Source: Arthrobacter agilis
Lineage (GTDB): Bacteria > Actinomycetota > Actinomycetes > Actinomycetales > Micrococcaceae
Length of the DNA: 64,000 bases
Direction: 5' to 3'
Assembly: GCF_002157505.1 (NCBI RefSeq)
Contig: NZ_NFSC01000026.1
Location: forward strand, 124,001 to 188,000
This document shows positions 1-6,980 of this stretch, piece by piece. The notes under the pieces were generated by a model that was not told where the DNA came from, did no database searches, and worked only from the letters and a program-made list of their open reading frames with translations. Both the position numbers and the translations under genes were made by a program. Every line of letters starts with the position of its first letter. Position 1 is the first letter of the stretch.

Positions 1-114
1 CCCCATGATCCCTGACACCTGCGCGGGGTCGAGGGGCGCGTTGTGGGTGATGCTCTCGCTGGTGAGTTCGAACCCGGGGACCTGCGGAAGGTCTGCGTAC
101 GGATCTCGGGTCAT
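1..114 (-). CDS. YbhB/YbcL family Raf-kinase-inhibitor-like protein, N-terminal fragment
   Basis: Only the first 38 codons are in the window; the gene runs off the left edge. The visible N-terminus (MTRDPYADLPQVPGFELTS, then a short polar stretch ending in a Gln-Val-Ser-Gly-Ile-Met-Gly segment) matches my memory of the start of actinobacterial YbhB/YbcL phosphatidylethanolamine-binding-like proteins. The ATG is preceded by AGAGGAG at 7-nt spacing, which supports the start. These are small cytoplasmic proteins of unclear role. The gene lies just downstream of the sugar kinase on the same strand and could be co-transcribed with it. The family call rests on the N-terminus alone. Confidence 0.7.
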   Translation of the reverse strand, partial: MTRDPYADLPQVPGFELTSESITHNAPLDPAQVSGIMG

Positions 115-188
115 GGCTGTGCTCCTCTGGTCGTCATCCCTGGTCGTCCTGGTCGTCCCTGGTGGGTCCTGGTGGTCACGCATCCCGG

Positions 189-1109
189 TCAGGCGCGTGC
201 CATCTCGTTCCGCGTGGGCGGATTGGCACCTGCACGGGACACCGTGATGGCTGCCGCCCGGGCCGCGTACTGCAGCATCCCGGTCAGCTGCCCGAGGTTG
301 ATTCGGAGCAGCTCGTCGCGGCGATGGGCGCCGTCGAGCTCGAGGTCCACGAGCGCGCCCACCAGGGCCGCCATGAACGAGTCGCCGGCACCCACGGTGT
401 CCACCACGCTGGTCGACGGCGCCGGAACGGACACCTCGCCGGCGCGGCATACTCCCCACGGCCCCTTCGAGCCACGGGTCACGACGACGACGGCGGCGCC
501 GGCGTCCAGCCAGGCGCGGGCCGACTGCTCGGGGCTGCGGTCCGGGTAGAGCCATTCGAGGTCCTCGTCGGAAGCCTTGACGACGTCGGCAAGGGCCACG
601 AATTTCTCCGCCTGCCCGCGCGCGAACGCCCGGTCGCGGATGATGGTGGGCCTGCAGTTCGGATCGTAGGTGACCGTCACGAGGGGGTGGGCGGCCCGGA
701 CGAGGGACAGCACGTCGTCGGCTCCCGGTGCGAGCATCGTGGCGATCGACCCGGTGTGCAGGAGGGTGGTCCCGTCGAGGAGTTCGTCCCTGCGTCCGGC
801 GAGGCCGGGGAGGTCCCAGACGAGTTGAAAATCGTAGGCCGCCCCGCCCGCGGGATCGAGGCGTGCAGTCGCGACGCTGGTGGGCGCGCTGTCCGGTTCG
901 ACCGGGAAGGGCACGGAGTTGTCGCGGAGGTGCTGCCGGATCATCCGGCCGTAGTCGTCATCGCCGTAGCGTCCGACGAACTGCGCCGGATGGCCGAGGC
1001 GCGCGAGGCCGACGGCCACGTTCATGGGGCTCCCGCCCACGTGGGCGCGCATGGATGCGGTGTCGCTGACCACTTCGTCGACAAGGGTTTCCCCGATTAC
1101 GGTGAGCAC
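189..1109 (-). CDS. PfkB-family carbohydrate kinase, probably fructokinase
   Basis: A 306-residue ribokinase/PfkB-fold kinase, expected to phosphorylate a sugar with ATP in the cytosol. It has the N-terminal GGSPMNVAVGLARLG sugar-binding signature near residue 30 and the C-terminal DTVGAGDSF motif near residue 240, which carries the catalytic base Asp and the anion hole. The overall sequence resembles fructokinases more than ribokinases or 1-phosphofructokinases, but the substrate is not proven. I chose the GTG at 1109: no Shine-Dalgarno precedes it, but a TACGTT -10-like hexamer ends exactly 6 nt upstream, so the mRNA is probably leaderless. It is divergent from the SEDS gene at 1287. Confidence 0.87.
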   Translation of the reverse strand: MLTVIGETLVDEVVSDTASMRAHVGGSPMNVAVGLARLGHPAQFVGRYGDDDYGRMIRQHLRDNSVPFPVEPDSAPTSVATARLDPAGGAAYDFQLVWDLPGLAGRRDELLDGTTLLHTGSIATMLAPGADDVLSLVRAAHPLVTVTYDPNCRPTIIRDRAFARGQAEKFVALADVVKASDEDLEWLYPDRSPEQSARAWLDAGAAVVVVTRGSKGPWGVCRAGEVSVPAPSTSVVDTVGAGDSFMAALVGALVDLELDGAHRRDELLRINLGQLTGMLQYAARAAAITVSRAGANPPTRNEMARA

Positions 1110-1246
1110 TCTTTCAACGTACCAGCCCCGGCGCGTGGGGGGCCCGGAGTTCCAGTCCTCCGCGCCTAAGAGGTCGCTGAGAGTGTCCGAGCGCCTCCGC
1201 CGCCGCGGGCGGTTCCCGGGGGACACTTGAATGCCCCCTCCTCCCG

Positions 1247-1269
1247 GACCTGCACGCCTCGTGCAGGTC
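1247..1269. promoter_or_regulatory. Perfect 10-bp inverted repeat in the leader of the SEDS gene
   Basis: GACCTGCACG (1247-1256) and its exact complement (1260-1269) are separated by CCT. The hairpin ends 17 nt before the ATG at 1287 and lies between the divergent sugar-kinase and SEDS genes. It could be an operator or an RNA hairpin in the SEDS leader. There is no U-run, so a terminator is unlikely. Confidence 0.5.
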
Positions 1270-1286
1270 GAGTCTCCAGGACGCCC

Positions 1287-2516
1287 ATGCCCTCTCTGAC
1301 TGCCCCACGCCCGGTCTCCACCCTCCCCGTTTCCGCCCTCCACCCCGTGTCCCGCGGGGTCCGGCTCTGGCGGGCCCTCACCGCGCAGGGTCCCTCCTCG
1401 AACCGCAACGCCCGGAACCTGCTGATCACCACGACCTTCGCGCTGGTGGCCATCGGCCTCCTGATGGTGCTGTCCGCGTCCTCGGTCGAACTCGTCGCCG
1501 TCGGGAAGTCGCCCTTCGACACCTTCTACAAGCAGCTCATGTGGATGGGCATCGGCAGCGCCGCGCTCGTCGTCTGCGCGTTCATCCCCCTTCGGACGTA
1601 CCGGAAGCTGGCCTGGCTGATCCTGCTGGGTTCCTTCGTGTTCTCCCTGCTGGTGTTCACCCCACTCGGCGTGGAGGTGCAGGGCAACAGGAACTGGATC
1701 GGCATCGGGTCCCTCACCGCCCAGCCGTCGGAGTTCCTCAAACTCAGCATCATCCTCTGGGGCGGCGCGGTCCTCACCCGGAAGGCGAAGCTGCTGGGCA
1801 ACTGGAAACACCTGTTCGTCCCGGTCGCGCCGGGCGCCATGATCGCCGTCGGCCTCGTCGTCGCGGGCAAGGACCTGGGCACCGCCATGGTCCTTGCCCT
1901 CATCGCCGTCTCCCTGTTCTTCTTCGCCGGCGCCAGTCCGAAGCTGTTCCTCGGAGGCCTCGCCGTCGGCGTCGTCGGTACCGCCCTCGCCGTCGTGTCC
2001 AGTCCGAACCGCATGCTGCGGATCTCGGCCTGGCTCGATCCGGCGGCCGAGGGCACGGCCGAAGGGCTGGGTTACCAGAGCGCCCAGGCGCTGTACGGGC
2101 TCGCCGGTGGCGGGGTCTTCGGCGTCGGGGTGGGCCAGAGCCGGCAGAAGGTCAACTGGATCCCTGAGGCGCACAACGACTTCGTGTTCGCGATCCTCGG
2201 CGAGGAGCTCGGACTGGTGGGCGCGCTGCTCGTGATCGTGCTCTTCGCCGTCCTGGCGTTCTCGATCTACCGGATCTCCACGCTGTCGAAGGATCTCTAC
2301 GTCACGTACGTCTGCGGCGGCATCCTCGTGTGGATCATCGGGCAGGCCATCCTGAACATCGCCGTCGTCACCGGCATGATCCCCGTCATCGGCGTCCCCC
2401 TGCCCTTCATCTCCTACGGCGGGTCCTCCATGGTGGCCGTCCTCGCCGCCGTGGGAGTCCTGATCTCCTGCTCGCGGGCCACCGATCGGAAGCTCCCCGC
2501 GGACGCGCCGGCCTGA
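1287..2516 (+). CDS. Stand-alone FtsW/RodA/SpoVE-family (SEDS) membrane protein
   Basis: A 409-residue polytopic protein of the SEDS family, which polymerises peptidoglycan glycan strands from lipid II together with a class B penicillin-binding protein. About ten hydrophobic helices are visible. The family landmarks are QPSEFLKLSIILWGG in the middle, a large loop, then NDFVFAILGEELG and the C-terminal GVPLPFISYGGSSM motif, which is typical of FtsW. The ATG at 1287 has CAGGA upstream; an earlier in-frame ATG at 1227 lies in poorly coding sequence containing the hairpin. No penicillin-binding protein or mur gene is adjacent, unlike rodA at 40972, so it is an orphan paralogue or a displaced ftsW. 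Confidence 0.88.
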   Translation: MPSLTAPRPVSTLPVSALHPVSRGVRLWRALTAQGPSSNRNARNLLITTTFALVAIGLLMVLSASSVELVAVGKSPFDTFYKQLMWMGIGSAALVVCAFIPLRTYRKLAWLILLGSFVFSLLVFTPLGVEVQGNRNWIGIGSLTAQPSEFLKLSIILWGGAVLTRKAKLLGNWKHLFVPVAPGAMIAVGLVVAGKDLGTAMVLALIAVSLFFFAGASPKLFLGGLAVGVVGTALAVVSSPNRMLRISAWLDPAAEGTAEGLGYQSAQALYGLAGGGVFGVGVGQSRQKVNWIPEAHNDFVFAILGEELGLVGALLVIVLFAVLAFSIYRISTLSKDLYVTYVCGGILVWIIGQAILNIAVVTGMIPVIGVPLPFISYGGSSMVAVLAAVGVLISCSRATDRKLPADAPA

Positions 2517-2536
2517 CCGTCAGCCCTGCGGAGACC

Positions 2537-3019
2537 CTACTCGGCATCCGTCCCGATGGCCGGGTGCTTCGCAGGCACGGGATGCCCGCGGAACCGCCGG
2601 ATGCTGTACACGATCAGGGCGAGGGCGATGACCGACGACCCGATGAGGCTGACGCCCGTCCCAGTACCGCCGAAGAGCCACCACCTGTCCTCGAGGAACC
2701 ACCAGGACGGCACTGCGGGCTGCAGGATCCACGCCACGCCCAGGCTCATGATGACCAGGGCGCTGAGGCAGCTGACCACGATCCGCGGGATCGTCTTCAC
2801 TCCGAGCGCAGCGGCGTGGAAGGCATTGGCTTTCAGCGGCTTCAGGTACTGGCGGGCCCAGTGGTACTGCTGGGACAGGACGGCGAGCCCTGCGGCGAGC
2901 ATCAGGAGCCCCGGTCCGGGCAGCACGAGGGCGGCGATCCCGAGCACCACGAGGGTCCACCCGATCACCTCGATGCCGGTGCGGCGAATCCACCCCCGGA
3001 CCCGCTCTCTCGCTGCCAT
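2537..3019 (-). CDS. PGPGW-motif small membrane protein (TIGR02611-like)
   Basis: A protein of about 160 residues with two or three membrane segments and the motif LPGPGLLMLAAGLAVLS, which marks the actinobacterial PGPGW / TIGR02611 family of unknown function. The segment after it (QQYHWARQYLKPLK) is also typical, followed by a C-terminal hairpin of two hydrophobic stretches. I prefer the ATG at 3019 (MAARERVRGW), because the upstream GTG at 3049 adds residues that do not look like this family. Its 3' end is 20 bp from the SEDS gene, tail to tail. The function is unknown. Confidence 0.8.
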   Translation of the reverse strand: MAARERVRGWIRRTGIEVIGWTLVVLGIAALVLPGPGLLMLAAGLAVLSQQYHWARQYLKPLKANAFHAAALGVKTIPRIVVSCLSALVIMSLGVAWILQPAVPSWWFLEDRWWLFGGTGTGVSLIGSSVIALALIVYSIRRFRGHPVPAKHPAIGTDAE

Positions 3020-3122
3020 GCTCACAGGATGACACAGGAAGCCGGGCACGGACGAAGCTCAGCAGGCTGGGTAACGCGCCCGGGGACCCGGTGCGGGACG
3101 AGAGGGAACAAATAGCGATATA

Positions 3123-3136
3123 CATGCGTTTGCATG
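3123..3136. promoter_or_regulatory. Candidate operator upstream of the glyoxalase/hydrolase pair
   Basis: CATGC-GTTT-GCATG is a perfect 5-bp inverted repeat inside an AT-rich tract, 45 nt before the GTG of the glyoxalase-family gene. Its position suits a repressor site, for example a MarR-type quinone sensor as in known mhq operons. The repeat is short and could be chance. Confidence 0.35.
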
Positions 3137-3180
3137 GACATACCGGCCCAGGTGGACCGGAACCATCCGAGGAGGACAGC

Positions 3181-4161
3181 GTGACTGCACGAACCGAAGG
3201 TCTCCACCACGTCACCGCGATCGCCGGTGACCCCCAGAGGAACATCGACTTCTACATCAAGGGACTGGGCCTGCGCCTCGTCAAGAAGACCGTGAACTTC
3301 GACGACCCCGGCACCTACCACCTGTACTACGGAGACGAGTCCGGCCGTCCCGGCTCGCTGCTGACCTTCTTCCCCTGGCAGGGCATCCGCAGGGGGCGCG
3401 TGGGCAACGGCCAGTCCACCACCACGGCATTCTCCGTACCCCAGGGCACCCTCGGATGGTGGCAGGAGCACTTCAAGGCCCTCGGCGTGGAGTCCACCAT
3501 CTCCCGTGCCTCCTCCGAGGAGGAGCGCCTCTCGCTCCGCGACCCCGACGGGCTGCAGATCGACCTCGTCGCATCCTCCATCTCGGATCCCCGCAACCCG
3601 TGGGACTCCGCCTCCGTCCCCGCCCAGTACGCCGTCCGCGGCCAGCACTCCTCCGTCCTGACGGTCCAGGATCCCACCCGGACCCTCGAGACCCTCACGC
3701 GTGACCTCGGCATGACGGTCCTCGCCGAGAAGGACGGCCGCTACCGCCTGAGCACACACGGCGGCGAGCCCGGGACCGTCGTCGACGTCGTCACGGACTC
3801 CCGCGGCGAGCGCGGCCTCGTGGCCGGCGGCACCGTGCACCATATCGCCTTCCGCGTCCCCGACCAGGCGACGCAGGAAGTGTGGCGCCAGGAACTGGCC
3901 GAGCGCGGGTACGGCGTCACGGCGATCCTGGACCGCCAGTACTTCACCTCCATCTACTTCCGCGAGCCCGGTGGAACGCTCCTGGAGATCGCGACGGACA
4001 CCCCGGGCTTCGACATCGACGAGCCGCTGCTGGAACTGGGCCGCTCCCTGAAGCTGCCACCGTGGCTCGAGCCGAACCGCGAGGCCATCGCGCACTCGGT
4101 CGCCACGATCGACCTGCCCCCCGAGAACAACCCCGCCATCCAGGCGTTCTTCAGGAGCTGA
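3181..4161 (+). CDS. Ring-cleaving-dioxygenase-like VOC (glyoxalase) protein, MhqO/MhqE type
   Basis: A 326-residue protein with two vicinal-oxygen-chelate modules. The first starts at LHHVTAIAGDPQRNIDFY near residue 10 and the second at QHSSVLTVQDP near residue 155. The later GTVHHIAFRV and GGTLLEIATDTPGF segments carry the second metal-ligand His and Glu. Such proteins in firmicutes and actinobacteria are linked to thiol-dependent detoxification of quinones. The GTG start has a strong GAGGAGG upstream; the ATG at 3124 would include the palindrome. The next gene starts 1 nt after this stop and encodes a MhqD-like hydrolase, so the pair is one operon. The quinone role is inferred from family and context. 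Confidence 0.85.
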   Translation: MTARTEGLHHVTAIAGDPQRNIDFYIKGLGLRLVKKTVNFDDPGTYHLYYGDESGRPGSLLTFFPWQGIRRGRVGNGQSTTTAFSVPQGTLGWWQEHFKALGVESTISRASSEEERLSLRDPDGLQIDLVASSISDPRNPWDSASVPAQYAVRGQHSSVLTVQDPTRTLETLTRDLGMTVLAEKDGRYRLSTHGGEPGTVVDVVTDSRGERGLVAGGTVHHIAFRVPDQATQEVWRQELAERGYGVTAILDRQYFTSIYFREPGGTLLEIATDTPGFDIDEPLLELGRSLKLPPWLEPNREAIAHSVATIDLPPENNPAIQAFFRS

Positions 4162-4162
4162 C

Positions 4163-4789
4163 ATGACCACCTCCGCATGGCCACACCTGTTCGACGCGGG
4201 AGCAGCAGGCACCCCGGTGCTGCTGCTCCTCCACGGCACGGGCGGCACCGAGCACGACCTCCTGCCGCTCGCCGACCGCCTCGCCCCGGGCGCCGGCTAC
4301 CTCGCACCTCGCGGGCCGGTGCAGGAACACGGCATGAACCGCTGGTTCCGCCGCTTCGGGGAGGGCGTGTTCGACGTCGACGACGTCGTCCGCCGGGCGG
4401 GCGAGCTCGCCGGGTTCGTCGACTGGGCACGGGAGCACTACGGCATCGCCGACCGTCCGCTCGTCACTGTCGGCTTTTCCAACGGGGCGAACATCGCGCT
4501 TGCCACCGCCCTGCTCCACCCCGGCGTCGTGGCGAACGTCGTCGCCTTCTCCGGCATGTACCCGCTGGAGGGGCGGACGATCGAGGCCGACCTGTCCGGC
4601 ACGTCCATCGCCCTGTTCAACGGGAGATCCGATGCCATGGCCCCGATCGACAGCGTGGTCCGCGTCGGTTCGATCCTCGAGAGCAGAGGCGCGGAGGTGG
4701 AGCGGAACGTCCGCGAGGGCGGCCACGGGATCCACCCCACCGAGATGGACCGGGCAGCCGCCTGGATCGTCTCCCACACGGCGGCATAG
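4163..4789 (+). CDS. Alpha/beta hydrolase of the carboxylesterase/phospholipase type (MhqD/YpfH-like)
   Basis: A 208-residue serine hydrolase. The sequence shows the oxyanion-hole HGTGG at 24-28, the nucleophile elbow GFSNGAN with Ser106, and the likely acid Asp157 and base His188 (GGHGI). The length fits the small dienelactone-hydrolase-like carboxylesterases. Its AGGAGC ribosome site lies inside the last codons of the VOC gene and only 1 nt separates the two genes, so translation is probably coupled. The pairing with a VOC dioxygenase mirrors the mhqD/mhqO-type arrangement, which suggests a role in quinone or aromatic electrophile stress. The actual ester substrate is unknown. Confidence 0.87.
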   Translation: MTTSAWPHLFDAGAAGTPVLLLLHGTGGTEHDLLPLADRLAPGAGYLAPRGPVQEHGMNRWFRRFGEGVFDVDDVVRRAGELAGFVDWAREHYGIADRPLVTVGFSNGANIALATALLHPGVVANVVAFSGMYPLEGRTIEADLSGTSIALFNGRSDAMAPIDSVVRVGSILESRGAEVERNVREGGHGIHPTEMDRAAAWIVSHTAA

Positions 4790-4854
4790 GGACGGAGCTC
4801 CCGTCCGGCAGCTTCCGGCCGAGGACTACCCGCGCGGACTGCCCGCGCACTCCC

Positions 4855-4889
4855 GGACCCCGGTCGGCCCCTACGGGCGGCCGGGGTCC
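4855..4889. terminator. Bidirectional terminator between converging hydrolase genes
   Basis: GGACCCCGG (4855-4863) pairs with CCGGGGTCC (4881-4889) around a GC-rich loop. The right arm lies inside the last codons of the minus-strand esterase gene. It sits between two convergent 3' ends, but no clear U-run follows. Confidence 0.55.
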
Positions 4890-5797
4890 GCTGCGTCGGC
4901 GGCCGCCCCCAGGAGCGCGACGACGGTGTCCCATGCCGCGGAACCCGGGGTGATGACGGCGAAGTGGTCCCCGGGGACGAGGGAGAGTTCTACCGTCCCT
5001 CCCGCCGCGGTCGCGGCACGGACATAGCCCTCCGACTGGCTGACGGGCACCGTGGTGTCCTCCGTCCCGTGCACCGCATAGACGGGTACGTCGAGCGGGA
5101 CGGCCGTCATCGGATCCGCGAGGGCGTACCGTTCGGGGTCCCCGGGCACGCCCAGCAGGTTCTCGACGGCATCGTCGCTCAGGCCGAGGTCGCGTGCCTC
5201 GCGGAGGTTCAGCAGACCGGCCTGGCTGACGACGGCCGTGAGCGGTACGACCGGCGTACCGGCTCCCGGCGCGCCCGGCGGTAGTCCGGCGCGCCCCGCG
5301 GCCCAGACGGCCAGGTGGCCGCCGGCGGAATGTCCCAGGGCCGTCGTCCTGCCGAGGCCGAACCCGTGGTCCCGGGCCGCCACGGCGAGGTGGTCGATAC
5401 CCGCGGCGACGTCGTCGAAGGTCGTGGGCCAGCCGCCGCCGTTCCCGGCACGCCGGTACTCCAGGTTCCAGCAGGCGTAGCCGCGCCCCACGAGGTCCTG
5501 TGCCAGCGGCTCGCCGAGTTCCGCGCCATAGGTGGACCGCCAGTAGCCCCCGTGGATGATGACGACGACGCCGCGCACCGGGCCGTCGGCACCCGGCAGG
5601 TAGAGGTCCGCGAACTGGCTCGGATCCTCGCCGTAGCTGTAGCGCTTCGCTGGAGCGGAGGGAGCCTTCGCGGACGGAGCCCCAGCGCCGGAGGGGGCCT
5701 GCGCGCCGGACCGGATACTGCAGGCAGCCAGGACAGCCGTGCCGACGGCTGCCACCAGGGCGAGGACGGTGCGCCGACCAAGATATCCACGATTCAC
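4871..5797 (-). CDS. Secreted lipoprotein alpha/beta hydrolase (BD-FAE / esterase type)
   Basis: A 308-residue hydrolase with an N-terminal lipoprotein signal: RR, a hydrophobic stretch and the lipobox VLAAC, with lipidated Cys26. It then has an Ala/Pro-rich linker, the oxyanion-hole motif HGGYW, the nucleophile elbow GHSAGGH, and C-terminal HGTEDTTVP (acid) and GDHFAVI (base). This set is typical of the BD-FAE/kynurenine-formamidase-like esterases. It should be anchored outside the membrane. The GTG at 5797 has no Shine-Dalgarno, but TACGCT ends 6 nt before it, the pattern of a leaderless transcript. The substrate is unknown. Confidence 0.85.
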   Translation of the reverse strand: MNRGYLGRRTVLALVAAVGTAVLAACSIRSGAQAPSGAGAPSAKAPSAPAKRYSYGEDPSQFADLYLPGADGPVRGVVVIIHGGYWRSTYGAELGEPLAQDLVGRGYACWNLEYRRAGNGGGWPTTFDDVAAGIDHLAVAARDHGFGLGRTTALGHSAGGHLAVWAAGRAGLPPGAPGAGTPVVPLTAVVSQAGLLNLREARDLGLSDDAVENLLGVPGDPERYALADPMTAVPLDVPVYAVHGTEDTTVPVSQSEGYVRAATAAGGTVELSLVPGDHFAVITPGSAAWDTVVALLGAAADAADPGRP

Positions 5798-5861
5798 AGG
5801 GGAAGCGTAACGGTCACCCGGGTTGGCTACGATGAAGTCTCTCCTCGGAAAGGCGCGGTAC

Positions 5862-6977
5862 ATGGGCACGTGGGACGATCTCGACGAGCGGTTGAGGCCT
5901 GCCGTCGAGGCGCATACGAGGGAGTACGAGCGCGTGCGGCCGGCCCTCGACCGCGTGACCGCGGCCATGCGCGACAGCATCTCGGCGATCTTCGACGGAA
6001 CAGACCTCAAACCCCTCTTCGTCACGGCCCGCACCAAGACGGTCGAATCGTTCCGTGACAAGGCCTCGCGCACCCTGCCCTCCCCGGATGCCGGCGCGCC
6101 GCCCGTGCTCGTGTTCCCCGATCCGATGCGCAACCTCACCGACCTGGTGGGGGTCCGCATCATCACCACGCTCCCGCACGAGGTGGACCTCGCGGCGGAC
6201 CTGCTCAAGCGCCAGCGCAACGAGTTCGACTGCCGCGGTGACCGCGAGAAGGACATCGGGTCCATCGAGTCGGGCACGTACGGCTACTCCAGCCGCCACC
6301 TCATCATGCGCACCATCCACAGCGACGTCGTCCGCGCATTCCAGCAGGCCGTCGACCCCGAGACCAAGGCTGCTGGGAGCTACCTCTTCGAGGTGCAGGT
6401 GCGGACGGTGCTGGCCCACGCCTGGTCGGAGATCGAGCACGACATCCGGTTCAAGGCGTCCAATCCGAAGGCCTGGAGCCCCTACTTCGACCGGCAGTTC
6501 ACCGGGACGGCGGCCATGCTCGAGACCGTGGAATCGGCCTTCGCCGAACTGCACGAGCGGTACGAGACCGTCACGGGATTCTGGGACGAGGAGGGCGAAG
6601 GCAGCGCCCCGCTGACGCCGAACCGTATCCGGGACGTCTGGCAGACGCTCCTGCCGCACGTCGACCGGAAGTCGGACGACAACTGGGGCTGGGCCGCAGA
6701 ACTCCTCGCGGCCCACGGCCTGACGACGACCCTCGAACTCGTGTCCCTCCTGCAGGCCGACACCATCACCACCGTCCGCAAGGCACTGGACCACCGGTAC
6801 TCCCCGGGCCCGGATCGGCTTCTCGACGACATGCTGCTCTGGCACTACGGCGAACGGCACATCGACCTCACCGCCGAGCCGCGGGACGCCGAGGGCACGC
6901 CGCGGAGGGACAGCCTCCAGCGCCGGTACCGGCAGATGGAGATCTACCGGGCCCAGCACCCCGGCGCCCAGCGCTGA
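5862..6977 (+). CDS. RelA/SpoT-domain small alarmone synthetase (GTP pyrophosphokinase family)
   Basis: A protein of about 371 residues with a nucleotidyltransferase domain of the RelA/SpoT type, which makes (p)ppGpp from ATP and GTP/GDP. The sequence shows LTDLVGVRIITTL (metal-binding Asp), GYSSRHLIM, and EVQVRTVLAHAWSEIEHDIRFK, all hallmark synthetase motifs. There is no N-terminal HD hydrolase and no TGS/ACT region, so it is not the bifunctional Rel. An extension of over 100 residues follows the synthetase core. I chose the ATG at 5862, which has GGAAAGG at 7 nt; the upstream ATG at 5832 overlaps a TACGAT that looks like the -10 box. It converges on the carboxyltransferase gene with a 3-nt gap. 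Confidence 0.87.
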   Translation: MGTWDDLDERLRPAVEAHTREYERVRPALDRVTAAMRDSISAIFDGTDLKPLFVTARTKTVESFRDKASRTLPSPDAGAPPVLVFPDPMRNLTDLVGVRIITTLPHEVDLAADLLKRQRNEFDCRGDREKDIGSIESGTYGYSSRHLIMRTIHSDVVRAFQQAVDPETKAAGSYLFEVQVRTVLAHAWSEIEHDIRFKASNPKAWSPYFDRQFTGTAAMLETVESAFAELHERYETVTGFWDEEGEGSAPLTPNRIRDVWQTLLPHVDRKSDDNWGWAAELLAAHGLTTTLELVSLLQADTITTVRKALDHRYSPGPDRLLDDMLLWHYGERHIDLTAEPRDAEGTPRRDSLQRRYRQMEIYRAQHPGAQR

Positions 6978-6980
6978 CGC

